64,000 nt of DNA, taken from the NCBI RefSeq assembly GCF_013204855.1, contig NZ_JABMKZ010000002.1, forward strand, positions 558,001-622,000, given 5' to 3'. Position 1 is the first letter of the stretch. Each line of letters begins with the position of its first letter. This DNA is from Paenibacillus alba. GTDB taxonomy: Bacteria > Bacillota > Bacilli > Paenibacillales > NBRC-103111. A model generated the notes under the pieces. It made no database searches. It had not been told where the DNA came from and saw only the letters and a program-made list of their open reading frames with translations. Positions 9,274-17,704 of the stretch are shown piece by piece. The translations under genes were made by a program, and so were the position numbers.

Positions 9274-10656
9274 TTATTTGGCCGCAAGCGAAAGTCTAGA
9301 AAGCTGTCTGGCCCGGTATAGGAGATAGCTGATGCCAGCCAGCAATACCATTGTGGCTACACCCCAATAAATATGTGTAAATACATCCCCCATTGGAATG
9401 GACTTTTGCCAAACGATGCTCTTCCCGCTCAGCGCCACACCAAAGGCGCCTCCAACGAATTGTATAAGCTGTGAGAGCCCCATACCTGCGCCAATTTGTT
9501 CCTTTGGCAGTATGCGTGACATTTCGTTAGACACACTGGTGGTAAGCATCGTAACGCCAAGGCTTAGAGGAATATACACGATTAAAATGGCGATTGGCGA
9601 TAAGGAGCTGAATAAACCGAACAGCACAGCTCCTAGCAGCATCAGAATACTTCCTGTACGCAAAATCAGATGGTTGCCATACCTATCAATCATGCGGCCT
9701 ACCACATTTGAAAATAACGCCGACAGCATAGCTCCTGGGAAAATGATCAGTCCTGTGTAGACGGAGCTTAAACCAAATAGTCGACTAAGCATTAGCGGCA
9801 TTAGGAACAGTGTCGCGAAGTGCGCGGCAAATGCGGCAAAGACCATGAAACTCAGCAGCATATAAGGCATATTTCTTAGCAGCTCTGGCTGAACAAAAGG
9901 GCCTTTCGCACTTTTGATTCTGTACCAAAAAGCAAAGAGGAAGACGACTCCCGCGACAAGCGCATAAATGGAGTTCGTTGTCATAAATAATAAAAGACCC
10001 GTTACACCAACGCCGATGGAAATCGCACCAGCGAAATCAAATCGAACGTGTTCGGCTTCTTCCTTAGGCAGCAAGCGGACCAGAAAGGGAAGTACCAGCA
10101 CAATGAACCCCGTGACGAGGAAAAGGCCATTCCATCCCCAATACTGCGTAATCACACCTCCCAAGACAGGGCCTAAGCCCATACCGAACGTGGCCGTTGA
10201 AATGATGGTTGACATTGAGCGGCCTCGTCTACTCATCGGAATATAGCGAGTGACCAACATAACGCCTAGAGAGATTCCTGACCCTGCTCCGATCGCTTGC
10301 AAAATTCTAGAAGCAAACAACATCAGAAAATGATGACTGAACATGCCTAGAAACGAGCCAACGCCCAAGAAAATAATCCCTATCGTTAATAGTCTGCGAA
10401 TTGGCAAATAATCGGACAACCGACTAAAAGTTATCGATGATATCGCAAAAACAATCGAGTATCCCGTGACAATCCACGAGGCAGTTGTTGAGGATAAGGA
10501 GAACTGCTTCATAATCTGTGGCAATGCAACATTAAACATCGTTGTATTCATCGTGATCAGCATGACCGCAACGCTCCACAAGCCCAGAACAAGTCTTTCT
10601 CTCATGACCTCCTGTTCTTGAGCTTCCTTTATTGGTGAAACCTTATCCGTTGTCAT
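9274..10656 (-). CDS. MFS transporter, DHA2 (14-TM) family
   Basis: A 460-residue drug:H+ antiporter-like protein with 12-14 hydrophobic segments. MFNVALPQI in the first helix and LSDYLPIRRLLTIGI (loop 2-3 motif A-like) are typical of the EmrB/QacA group, and GAGSGISLGVMLV resembles motif C of antiporters. It probably exports toxic or self-made compounds; the substrate cannot be read from sequence. The start at 10656 has AAGGAGG. A perfect-armed palindrome 22 bp upstream is a likely operator, but no TetR/MarR regulator gene adjoins it. Confidence 0.87.
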   Translation of the reverse strand: MTTDKVSPIKEAQEQEVMRERLVLGLWSVAVMLITMNTTMFNVALPQIMKQFSLSSTTASWIVTGYSIVFAISSITFSRLSDYLPIRRLLTIGIIFLGVGSFLGMFSHHFLMLFASRILQAIGAGSGISLGVMLVTRYIPMSRRGRSMSTIISTATFGMGLGPVLGGVITQYWGWNGLFLVTGFIVLVLPFLVRLLPKEEAEHVRFDFAGAISIGVGVTGLLLFMTTNSIYALVAGVVFLFAFWYRIKSAKGPFVQPELLRNMPYMLLSFMVFAAFAAHFATLFLMPLMLSRLFGLSSVYTGLIIFPGAMLSALFSNVVGRMIDRYGNHLILRTGSILMLLGAVLFGLFSSLSPIAILIVYIPLSLGVTMLTTSVSNEMSRILPKEQIGAGMGLSQLIQFVGGAFGVALSGKSIVWQKSIPMGDVFTHIYWGVATMVLLAGISYLLYRARQLSRLSLAAK

Positions 10657-10677
10657 TATGAAGCACCTCCTTTTATA

Positions 10678-10695
10678 GTTCGAATATTATCGAAC
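10678..10695. promoter_or_regulatory. Palindromic operator candidate upstream of MFS gene
   Basis: GTTCGA-ATATTA-TCGAAC, with 6-bp perfect arms and an AT centre, 22 bp before the MFS start. On the minus strand the centre reads TAATAT and may coincide with the -10 box, a usual place for a TetR/MarR-type repressor site. Confidence 0.5.
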
Positions 10696-10759
10696 AATAA
10701 AACTTTAACACATTTGTTTAGAAACGACAAGAAAAAAAGAAACGCCTAACCATTATTAT

Positions 10760-10949
10760 TAATTCCTGCGATTATACATCCTTTTCGTCTTCAAATCAGG
10801 CTAAATCTTGAAAAGCCTGCAATTGTGCATCCTTTGGCGACCTTTTTGCGATTTCAGGATGGAAAAACTTAAAAAGCCTGCATAATCGCAGGCTTTCTCT
10901 TGTTTCAAACGATTTGATTCGAAAAAGCCTGCACATACGCAGGCTTTTC
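10760..10949 (-). repeat. Quad-hairpin element, family 1, copy A
   Basis: Four 18-bp palindromic cores start at 10764, 10815, 10876 and 10927, with spacings 51/61/51. The two right-hand cores are perfect (GCCTGC-N6-GCAGGC); the left two have GC-to-AT stem changes (TCCTGC/ACATCC, GCCTGC/GCATCC). A-runs precede and T-runs follow the cores. The order of variant units and the spacer sequence match copies B and D in reverse complement. It fills most of the 316-bp gap between the 3' end of the Gfo/Idh gene and the start of the MFS gene. Confidence 0.85.
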
Positions 10950-10972
10950 AGAAATGGGGTTAAGGGCATTCA

Positions 10973-11998
10973 CTATAAGGAAATGACTTTGCCTGTTGCT
11001 TCGGATTCGAAAGCAGCCAGAATGACGTTCAGGGAGCGAAGACCTTCTTCGCCGGAAATGCGCGGGCTTTTGCCTTCCAGAATGCTTGTAACGAATTCAT
11101 CTATAACGCCGCTGTGCGTTTGTTTTTCGTTCGTTGCGATTTGTCCTAACTTATAACGCTCAACAGTACCGTCACGAAGTTCAACGATCACTTGATCGTT
11201 AGGATCTGTATCGATTTTGATAACACCGTTCTCGCACCAAAGGACAGTCGAGTTGTCTTGACCTTTGTAATACGTCCAGCTAGCAACCAAAGAGCCTGTA
11301 GCCCCGCTCTTCATGCGCAGCAAGCAAGTCGCGTTGTCATCAACATCGGTTCCCTCTTTGTGGATCGTACCCACGAAAGCTGCTACTTGAGCAACCTCGT
11401 CATCCAGCAGCCAACGGATCAAATCAGACTTATGTACGCCTAGATCGCCCATAGCTCCCATGACCGCTTCTTCCTTGCGGAAGAACCAGCTCTCGCGGCC
11501 ATCAACGCTCCAGCCTTCCGGACCTGGGTGGCCAAAGGAAGTGCGGAATGTAAGCACTTTGCCCAGCTTGCCAGAGGCAAGAATTTCTTTGGCTTTCACA
11601 TGTGGAGGCATCAAACGTTGGTTATGACCCACCATGAGGAAAACGCCATTTTTCTTCGCAGCGGCAATCATCGCTTCTGCTTCTTCGGCTGTGGCCGCCA
11701 TTGGCTTCTCCACCAATACGTGCGCACCGGCATTTGCCGCGGCGATGGATACTTCTGCGTGAAGATAGTTAGGTGTACATACGCTGACAGCGTCGACCTT
11801 CTCATTCTTCAGCATGTCTTCATAACTGCTATAAGCTTTACCACCGTGCAGCTGAGCATAATGCTCAGCTCTCTCCAGGATCGGATCTACGAAAGCGACT
11901 AGCTCCACATTGGCGTTCCAAGCATATTCCGGGATATGTCTATGTTTAGAAATAGAACCGCAACCAACTACGGCTACTTTAATTTTGCTCATTGTCAT
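10973..11998 (-). CDS. Gfo/Idh/MocA family oxidoreductase
   Basis: A 341-residue NAD(P)-dependent oxidoreductase. The N-terminal Rossmann motif is VGCGSISKHRHIPEY (~10-24), and the catalytic-type EKP motif is in HVLVEKPMAATAEE (~94-107). The C-terminal domain (~130-330) carries the typical FGHPGPEGW and MGAMGDLGVHKSDLIRWL segments, whose His is a usual active-site residue. Members oxidise or reduce sugars, inositols or dehydrogenated sugar derivatives. It lies 19 bp downstream of a TIM-barrel isomerase, a common pairing in inositol/keto-sugar pathways. The ribosome binding site is AAAGGAG. Copy A of the quad-hairpin repeat follows its stop. Confidence 0.9.
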   Translation of the reverse strand: MTMSKIKVAVVGCGSISKHRHIPEYAWNANVELVAFVDPILERAEHYAQLHGGKAYSSYEDMLKNEKVDAVSVCTPNYLHAEVSIAAANAGAHVLVEKPMAATAEEAEAMIAAAKKNGVFLMVGHNQRLMPPHVKAKEILASGKLGKVLTFRTSFGHPGPEGWSVDGRESWFFRKEEAVMGAMGDLGVHKSDLIRWLLDDEVAQVAAFVGTIHKEGTDVDDNATCLLRMKSGATGSLVASWTYYKGQDNSTVLWCENGVIKIDTDPNDQVIVELRDGTVERYKLGQIATNEKQTHSGVIDEFVTSILEGKSPRISGEEGLRSLNVILAAFESEATGKVISL

Positions 11999-12017
11999 TA
12001 TTGCTCCTTTGGGCTGA

Positions 12018-12794
12018 TTAATTAGTAACGTTCGTGTAATGCTCTTTTACCCAGTTCAAGCTGTTCTCAATGCTGGTAAGCGGCGGTTTCTGGCAATTAT
12101 CCTGCTCTACGACAAGCCATTCAACACCAGCTTTCTCCGCTGCTTTGATCACTTCCTGCAAAGGAACATCGCCAAGACCAAGCTCAAGCGTAACTAGCTT
12201 GCCTTCAGCATCCTTGGTGAAATCTTTAAAATGGACAAGCGGTAAACGCCCCGCATATTTGGCAATGTAAGCAAGCGGATCTTGCCCAGCGAATTGTACC
12301 CAACATACGTCCATCTCAACGTTAATCGCATTTTCACCTGTTTTGGCAAACATCGCATCGAAAACGAACTCGTCGTTCACTTTATGATGAAATTCGAAAT
12401 CATGATTATGATATAAGAACTGCAAGCCTTGTTTGTTGACTTCTACTGCAATCGCTTCACACTCAGCTATCAAAGCTTTCCATTGGTCGGCAGATTCACG
12501 CTCTTCAGCGCCAACATACGGACAAATCGCGTATTTAGCACCAATTGTGTGCAAGAAATCAATTTCCCCTTGCAAATTCGTACGGAATCTTTCGAGACTC
12601 ACATGGCTGCCGAAAGCTTTCAAGCCAAGCTCATCGAGAAGTGCTTTTACTTCATCAGATGATTTGTCGTAATAACCCGCAAACTCAACACCTTCATATC
12701 CTAATTTCGCAACATGGCGAAGTGTTCCTTCAAAGTCATTCGCCATATCATCACGAAGTGTATACAATTGCAGACCAATGCCTAAACGTCCCAT
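12018..12794 (-). CDS. Sugar phosphate isomerase/epimerase (xylose isomerase-like TIM barrel)
   Basis: A 258-residue single-domain TIM barrel of the AP endonuclease 2/IolE/IolI superfamily. Metal-site motifs are YEGVEFAGY (~33), FLYHNHDFEF (~146), VEMDVCWVQFAG (~180), LVHFKDF (~210) and ELGLGDVPL (~224). It probably isomerises or dehydrates a keto-sugar or inositol derivative together with the downstream Gfo/Idh enzyme. It is the first gene of the pair, and the AraC regulator is transcribed divergently from a 133-bp gap. The substrate cannot be assigned. Confidence 0.87.
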   Translation of the reverse strand: MGRLGIGLQLYTLRDDMANDFEGTLRHVAKLGYEGVEFAGYYDKSSDEVKALLDELGLKAFGSHVSLERFRTNLQGEIDFLHTIGAKYAICPYVGAEERESADQWKALIAECEAIAVEVNKQGLQFLYHNHDFEFHHKVNDEFVFDAMFAKTGENAINVEMDVCWVQFAGQDPLAYIAKYAGRLPLVHFKDFTKDAEGKLVTLELGLGDVPLQEVIKAAEKAGVEWLVVEQDNCQKPPLTSIENSLNWVKEHYTNVTN

Positions 12795-12837
12795 TTGTTC
12801 TCCTCTTTTCTCTTTATCCTATTTTAATGAATCAAGC

Positions 12838-12890
12838 CTATGTACATAGTATAATGGATCATAGCCTATTATGACCATTCACGATATAAT
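12838..12890. promoter_or_regulatory. Divergent control region between isomerase and AraC regulator
   Basis: TATAAT boxes occur at 12850-12855 and 12885-12890 on the plus strand. A 12-bp perfect palindrome (CTATGTACATAG) starts at 12838, and GCCTAT repeats occur on either side of the first TATAAT. This fits an AraC-type regulator controlling the divergent pair, but the binding site is a guess. Confidence 0.35.
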
Positions 12891-12927
12891 CAAAACATCT
12901 CCTATTTGGCTATGAAAGGTGAATAAC

Positions 12928-13722
12928 ATGGAATCAGAACTTATCACTTGCGGCTATTCCTTTCATATGGAGCCGTTTAATGCGAGCAACAAGTCCGGAC
13001 TTAATCATTATCTGTTTCGATTGCAGTCCGAAGGCACTTGCGAAGCTTTCGTAGATGGAAAATTCAAGCGAATCGAAGCGGGCCATTTGCTCCTTTTTCA
13101 ACCGGGAGATCCCTATGAGCTGCGAATCGAACACGATACCGCACAGCCGGATCATAAAATTGCCAGCGGCGATTATTATTTATTTTGCCGAGGCACATGG
13201 ATTGACGCATGGTGGAAACGCAGCAAGAAGCAATCCTGCACACGCATTGATCTGGATGCCAGACTCATCTCTCTCTGGCGGCAGTTAATTCTGGAGAAAC
13301 GCAGAATGGAAGAAGAAAATAATGAGCTCAGCGGTTATTTGCTGCAAGCCTTATGCCTCTATGTAGAACGCGCAGCAACGGAAACGGTCTCCTTGCAGGG
13401 ACGCCCTTTCACCGGCACTCGTATGAAAAGATTTATTGAAGCCCATGCCACAGCTACGTTCAAAGTTGATGATGTCGCCAATCATGTTGATCTGAGCGTC
13501 TCGCGCGCCGTTCATTTGTTCAAAGAATGCTTCGGCAAAACGATGATCCAATACTCGCTCGAAGTTCGGTTATCCATTGCTGTGGAACGGATGCATGACA
13601 GATCATTGTCTCTGGAACAAATTGCGCTAAGCTGCGGCTTCGGCAGCTACGCTTATTTCCATAGAGCGTTCAAACAACGATTTGGCACATCGCCTAAGCT
13701 ATTTCGCCAAAAATCTCCTTAA
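12928..13722 (+). CDS. AraC family transcriptional regulator
   Basis: A 264-residue regulator. The N-terminal cupin-like sensing domain (~1-150) contains HYLFRLQSEG and GHLLLFQPGDPYEL. The C-terminal AraC double helix-turn-helix (~165-262) contains DVANHVDLSVSRAVHLFKE and ALSCGFGSYAYFHRAFKQRF-like segments. ATG 12928 is preferred because AAAGGTG lies 6 bases upstream; a GTG at 12919 is in frame but inside that site. It diverges from the isomerase/oxidoreductase pair, which is its probable target, presumably with a sugar ligand. Confidence 0.88.
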   Translation: MESELITCGYSFHMEPFNASNKSGLNHYLFRLQSEGTCEAFVDGKFKRIEAGHLLLFQPGDPYELRIEHDTAQPDHKIASGDYYLFCRGTWIDAWWKRSKKQSCTRIDLDARLISLWRQLILEKRRMEEENNELSGYLLQALCLYVERAATETVSLQGRPFTGTRMKRFIEAHATATFKVDDVANHVDLSVSRAVHLFKECFGKTMIQYSLEVRLSIAVERMHDRSLSLEQIALSCGFGSYAYFHRAFKQRFGTSPKLFRQKSP

Positions 13723-13987
13723 CCGATACATTTTTAAAAAATATTCACAAAATCTTCATGCAGATTGACCATTGGAATGAAACATTTCTGCTCTCTCATT
13801 CGTATATTATAGTAGCAGGAAAAAGATTACAGAATACATAGTCTGAAATTGAGGGTTTCTAGAATAGTTATCTACAATTTCTATGAAAATCAACATTTTG
13901 TTTCAAAATTGTAAAACTATTTTAAGGTTAAATTAATAATAATCCTATATGCTAAAACTATAACCAATTCCTAGGATGGTGAAAACT

Positions 13988-14215
13988 ATGAAAATGTTTA
14001 TTACGATTCATAACAAACCCGTGCCTGTCTACTCCGATGAGAAAAATAAAAAGAAGTTCAACTTATTGAAATCTGCGCTTGAAGCAAAGGTTAGCAAAGG
14101 AAGAGCTACCATCAAGAAATGCTTGGATTCTATCATTAGCATTGAAATCGTTGGTTGTGAAGCAATTCTGCACTCTTTTAACGAACGCGACTCGCTCGCG
14201 TTGTCGCTTTACTAG
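13988..14215 (+). CDS. Small protein of unknown function (75 residues)
   Basis: I do not recognise this protein. It is basic in the first half (EKNKKKFNLL, KVSKGRATIKK) and ends in a hydrophobic-aromatic tail (ALSLY), with no signal peptide or membrane helix. It looks real because AGGATGGTG lies just upstream, a strong dedicated terminator lies 17 bp after the stop, and it is preceded by a 265-bp AT-rich gap (13723-13987) that could hold a promoter and a long 5' UTR. An in-frame ATG at 13976 is the alternative start. Confidence 0.6.
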   Translation: MKMFITIHNKPVPVYSDEKNKKKFNLLKSALEAKVSKGRATIKKCLDSIISIEIVGCEAILHSFNERDSLALSLY

Positions 14216-14231
14216 CATCATGGTGAACGAC

Positions 14232-14281
14232 AAACAGACCTCCACCACCACTTTCTAACAAGTGGCATTGGAGGTCTGTTT
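14232..14281. terminator. Terminator between small ORF and DinB gene
   Basis: AAACAGACCTCCA...CCACTT pairs with AAGTGGCATTGGAGGTCTGTTT around TCTAAC. A U-rich tail follows on the plus strand; the A-rich left flank lets it also serve the convergent DinB gene. Confidence 0.85.
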
Positions 14282-14294
14282 ATTTTGTTGGCGA

Positions 14295-14813
14295 TTAAGC
14301 TTGCAAATATCGTGTATGAACAACATTGAGGTGATGCTGCGCATGCCCTGCAATAATGTAGGCAAGCGCTCTTGCTGAGATCGGATGATCGCTAGAAACA
14401 CCTCGACGCTCCCAAGCGGATTCCGCGATCGTAGTCAACAAAGTGAAAGTGGCTTGCCGAACAGCCTGAAAGTCTTGGAGCAAATCACGGATGGAGAGCA
14501 CATCAAAATTAGTGTTCGCAATAAAGATATCTTGATCAAACCCCGGCAAACTCGTTGTATCCCCACGTGCGATACGCAGCATCCGATAGCTCATAATGCG
14601 CTCTGTATCGGTAATATGGATCAATAGCTCTTTCAAGCTCCATTTGTCCGGAGCATAACGCAAGAGCGCCTTCTCCTCGCTCATTTCAGCAAATAAGGCA
14701 ATGATTGTATCCAATTGATTTTGTAAAAAGGAATGATAGTCCCCTTCCGGAACTTGGCTGATATACGTTTCAAAATAAGAGTTGTATTCTTCTTGATCAG
14801 GTCTCTGCAGCAT
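14295..14813 (-). CDS. DinB family protein
   Basis: A 172-residue four-helix-bundle protein of the DinB/YfiT superfamily. The expected metal-binding histidines are at about 66 (LLIHITDTE) and near 157-161 (AGHAQHHLNVVHTRY). Members include thiol-dependent transferases and many of unknown function, often stress induced. The context gives no pathway. The start lies in a 181-bp gap after the GH36 terminator. Confidence 0.83.
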   Translation of the reverse strand: MLQRPDQEEYNSYFETYISQVPEGDYHSFLQNQLDTIIALFAEMSEEKALLRYAPDKWSLKELLIHITDTERIMSYRMLRIARGDTTSLPGFDQDIFIANTNFDVLSIRDLLQDFQAVRQATFTLLTTIAESAWERRGVSSDHPISARALAYIIAGHAQHHLNVVHTRYLQA

Positions 14814-14935
14814 GCGTCGTTAATCTCCCTTCCAAGGTAAAAGTCAGATATTAATGCCAATATCATATAACAGATAGAAGCAAATTTAAACACTCTGCTT
14901 TCCACTGTGCAGAACGGGCTTTTCTGTGGTATCTA

Positions 14936-14979
14936 CAAAAAGCGCAACCCCACTTGATCTAAGTAGGATTGCGCTTGAT
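14936..14979 (-). terminator. Terminator of alpha-galactosidase gene
   Basis: On the minus strand AAGCGCAATCCTACTT pairs with AAGTGGGGTTGCGCTT around AGATC, followed by a T-run. It is 16 bp after the GH36 stop. Confidence 0.85.
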
Positions 14980-14994
14980 TGGGTTGAACAGATT

Positions 14995-17193
14995 TTATTC
15001 GGCGCTGCTGCGTTCAAGCAGCCAAATTTTGCTTTGGAAATCCCCGTGAAGCCCAGCAACGGGCAGACCGACGTAGAGAAGGTGATCGCCGGGGTATTCG
15101 CCTTGCAAACCTGCGACTTGATAATCAAAGTCGGGGTTAAGTCCTTTGAGGCGGAGAGTTTTGATCGCATCATTCGGTATGGCGAGGACGCGGAAATAGG
15201 CGACCATCGCTTGGGTTTTATCCTCGGATACAATCATCCAAGCCGTTTCATTGCCCTCGAAGGGGCTAAGCAAACGGTACATGTCGCCAAATTGCACGAG
15301 CGGTCGAATCTGTTTGTAATCGGCAATTTGCTTTTTGACGATTTCTTTTTCTTCGTCCGAGAAGACAGTCAGATCTAGCTCGTAGCCGAAGTTGCCGGAC
15401 ATCGCAACATTTCCGCGCATTTCCAGCGACGTGTCACGATGCACTTGATGATTAGGAACGGCTGAAACGTGAGCGCCCATCGAACTAATCGGGTAAACAA
15501 TGCTTGTCCCATATTGAATTTTCAATCGGGAGATGGCATCGGAATTATCGCTCGTCCATGTTTGCGGCATGTAATACAGCATCCCCGGATCGAATCGTCC
15601 ACCGCCGCCTGAGCAGCTTTCGAATAAAATGTGCGGGAATTCAGCCGTTAAGGTTTCCAAAACGCTGTACAGCCCCAGCATATAGCGATGAGCTGTCTCG
15701 CGTTGTCTTTCCGGAGGCAGAGCGGCCGAACCGATTTCTGTCATATTCCGGTTCATATCCCATTTGATATAGCTAATTGGCGCGCTTTTTAAAATATTTC
15801 TAATCATCGTTGTTATCTCTTCACAAACATCCGCACGCGAGAAATCCAAAATCAATTGCTGACGCCCTTCCGTGCGCCTGCGATCCGGTACATGCAGGCA
15901 CCAATCCGGGTGTTTTCTGTATAAGTCGCTGTTCGGCGAAACCATTTCCGGTTCAAACCAAAGCCCGAACTCCAGCCCCATGCCATTCACTCTGGCAACG
16001 AGATCTTCCAGACCATTCGGCAGTTTCGCTTTATCGACAACCCAATCCCCTAAGGAGCTGTTATCGCTGTCTCGTTTGCCAAACCAGCCATCATCAAGCA
16101 CGAATAGCTCGATACCCAGCTCTTTGCCAGCGCTTGCGATGCTTTCAATTTTCTCCGCATTGAATTGGAAATACGTAGCTTCCCAGTTATTCACAAGCAC
16201 AGGTCTGGTACGATCACGGAATTCGCCACGGCAAAGCCTTGTCCGGTACAGTCTATGGTACGTTCTAGACATATTCCCCAGCCCTTCACCGGAATAGACC
16301 ATGACCGCTTCAGGCGTTTGAAAATGCTGACCAGGCTCAAGCAGCCAGCTAAAATCAAAGGAATTGATCCCCATGGAAATACGCGCAGTTCCATAAGGGC
16401 CAACTTCGGCATGCGCCGCGAAGTTGCCGCTGTATACCAGGCTAAACCCATACACATCCCCATGGTCTTCGCCAGCATCTTTGGACAGCAGCGCGACGAA
16501 TGGATTATGTTGATGGCCGCTGGCGCCGCGGCTGCTTTCAACCGACAGCTTGCCCGGTGCCAGAGGTCTTCTGACCATTTCGCGTTCTCTCACCCATGCA
16601 CCAGAAAGCTGCAATAGATCATAATCGCCATGCGAGAAATCTACACTCGTACTGTAAGCGCGAAGAAGCTTCAAATCAGCGTTCCCCTCATTGACGAAAC
16701 GGACAGACCTCGTTATTGCAGCATGATCTTTGAAAAGCGTATAAGATAGGAACACTCTTAAACCGATGAGTTTATCGAACAATGCAAGTTCAAGTGTCTC
16801 TGCTTCTTCCTCTTGCTCCACATAAGTTGCAGGAAGTCCTTCAAGTGTAGGCTTGCCTTGGTAAATTCGATGGTTCTCGTAGACTAGCTCCGTAATCGTA
16901 GAGCCGTTCGTTAAGGCAACTTGATACGCTGGTTCCCGATAATCGCTTGTTCCGTAAGCTGGGTACTCTTGCGGCATCGTATCGAACGTAATCTTGCGGT
17001 CATCGACTACCGGATTTGGATGAAACGAGCATCTTTCCTTATCTTGTATGATCGAGCCCAATTGGCCGGATCTGATGGGGCGTCCCCAATACACGTGTGC
17101 CGGATACGCCTGATGAATGAGCTGAATGACATAACTCATATGCTTATTTTGTAAATGAAACAGTCCCTGTGTTGGTTCAAATGAAATACTCAT
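14995..17193 (-). CDS. Alpha-galactosidase, glycoside hydrolase family 36
   Basis: A 732-residue protein, the usual length of bacterial GH36 enzymes. The N-terminal beta-supersandwich (~1-330) has AYGTSDYREPAYQV. In the catalytic barrel, VLDDGWFGKRDSD (~366), KWDMNRN (nucleophile Asp near 478) and TWTSDNSDA (acid/base Asp near 548) are present, with FESCSGGGGRFDPG between them. It lacks a signal peptide, so it probably hydrolyses imported raffinose/melibiose-type oligosaccharides in the cytoplasm. It is monocistronic with its own terminator; no transporter or regulator adjoins it. Confidence 0.93.
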   Translation of the reverse strand: MSISFEPTQGLFHLQNKHMSYVIQLIHQAYPAHVYWGRPIRSGQLGSIIQDKERCSFHPNPVVDDRKITFDTMPQEYPAYGTSDYREPAYQVALTNGSTITELVYENHRIYQGKPTLEGLPATYVEQEEEAETLELALFDKLIGLRVFLSYTLFKDHAAITRSVRFVNEGNADLKLLRAYSTSVDFSHGDYDLLQLSGAWVREREMVRRPLAPGKLSVESSRGASGHQHNPFVALLSKDAGEDHGDVYGFSLVYSGNFAAHAEVGPYGTARISMGINSFDFSWLLEPGQHFQTPEAVMVYSGEGLGNMSRTYHRLYRTRLCRGEFRDRTRPVLVNNWEATYFQFNAEKIESIASAGKELGIELFVLDDGWFGKRDSDNSSLGDWVVDKAKLPNGLEDLVARVNGMGLEFGLWFEPEMVSPNSDLYRKHPDWCLHVPDRRRTEGRQQLILDFSRADVCEEITTMIRNILKSAPISYIKWDMNRNMTEIGSAALPPERQRETAHRYMLGLYSVLETLTAEFPHILFESCSGGGGRFDPGMLYYMPQTWTSDNSDAISRLKIQYGTSIVYPISSMGAHVSAVPNHQVHRDTSLEMRGNVAMSGNFGYELDLTVFSDEEKEIVKKQIADYKQIRPLVQFGDMYRLLSPFEGNETAWMIVSEDKTQAMVAYFRVLAIPNDAIKTLRLKGLNPDFDYQVAGLQGEYPGDHLLYVGLPVAGLHGDFQSKIWLLERSSAE

Positions 17194-17416
17194 GAAATCC
17201 CTCCTATGTTCATCTCTATTATCTTATCCTTCCGCGAACAAAACTATGGAGGATTTGCACCTACATATGGAGAAATGTAGTTTCCACAGGCTTTCGGTTA
17301 CAAATGAAAGAAACGGAACTATCGAGCGCTTATTAATGAATTCTCCCTCCATAAGAGCGAAAGCATTCATTTCAACGCACCATAGCTCCGTTCGATCTGC
17401 CCGTCATTTTGATTAT

Positions 17417-17704
17417 TTAACCAAATTTATAGGTCATGCCATAACCGCCCTTGGGGTAAACCCAATCAATATTGTAGGAAGGACACGCAATTCGGCACGT
17501 TCCGCATTCGATACAATTCTCGTAGGCAACCGTTGTGATTTTGAGCTTCTTCTCCCACTCATACACATCGGATGGACAGAAAAAATTGCAGTCTTTGGTG
17601 ACGCAATTCAGGCATGTCTGCGTATCTTTAATGACAAGGTGGGATTTATCGTCGCATTTGTAACGAATGGTAAACAGCTTATCTGAAACATCACATTGGC
17701 TCAT
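17417..17704 (-). CDS. fixX: FixX-like ferredoxin
   Basis: A 95-residue ferredoxin-like protein of the FixX family. Cysteines sit in CLNCVTKDCNFFCPSDVY and in CIECGTCRIACP, which can bind a 4Fe-4S cluster, as in FixX partners of FixC. The ATG at 17704 overlaps the fixC stop (ATGA), indicating translational coupling; an ATG at 17722 is possible. It is the last gene of the fixABCX operon and passes electrons between the bifurcating flavoprotein and the quinone pool, by family knowledge. Confidence 0.9.
   Translation of the reverse strand: MSQCDVSDKLFTIRYKCDDKSHLVIKDTQTCLNCVTKDCNFFCPSDVYEWEKKLKITTVAYENCIECGTCRIACPSYNIDWVYPKGGYGMTYKFG

Noticed and set aside
10760-10949. CRISPR-like array (regular short repeats with ~25-34 bp spacers)
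   Set aside because: Only four units, strongly palindromic and variable repeats, spacers that are conserved between separate copies, unequal 51/61 periods and no cas genes.
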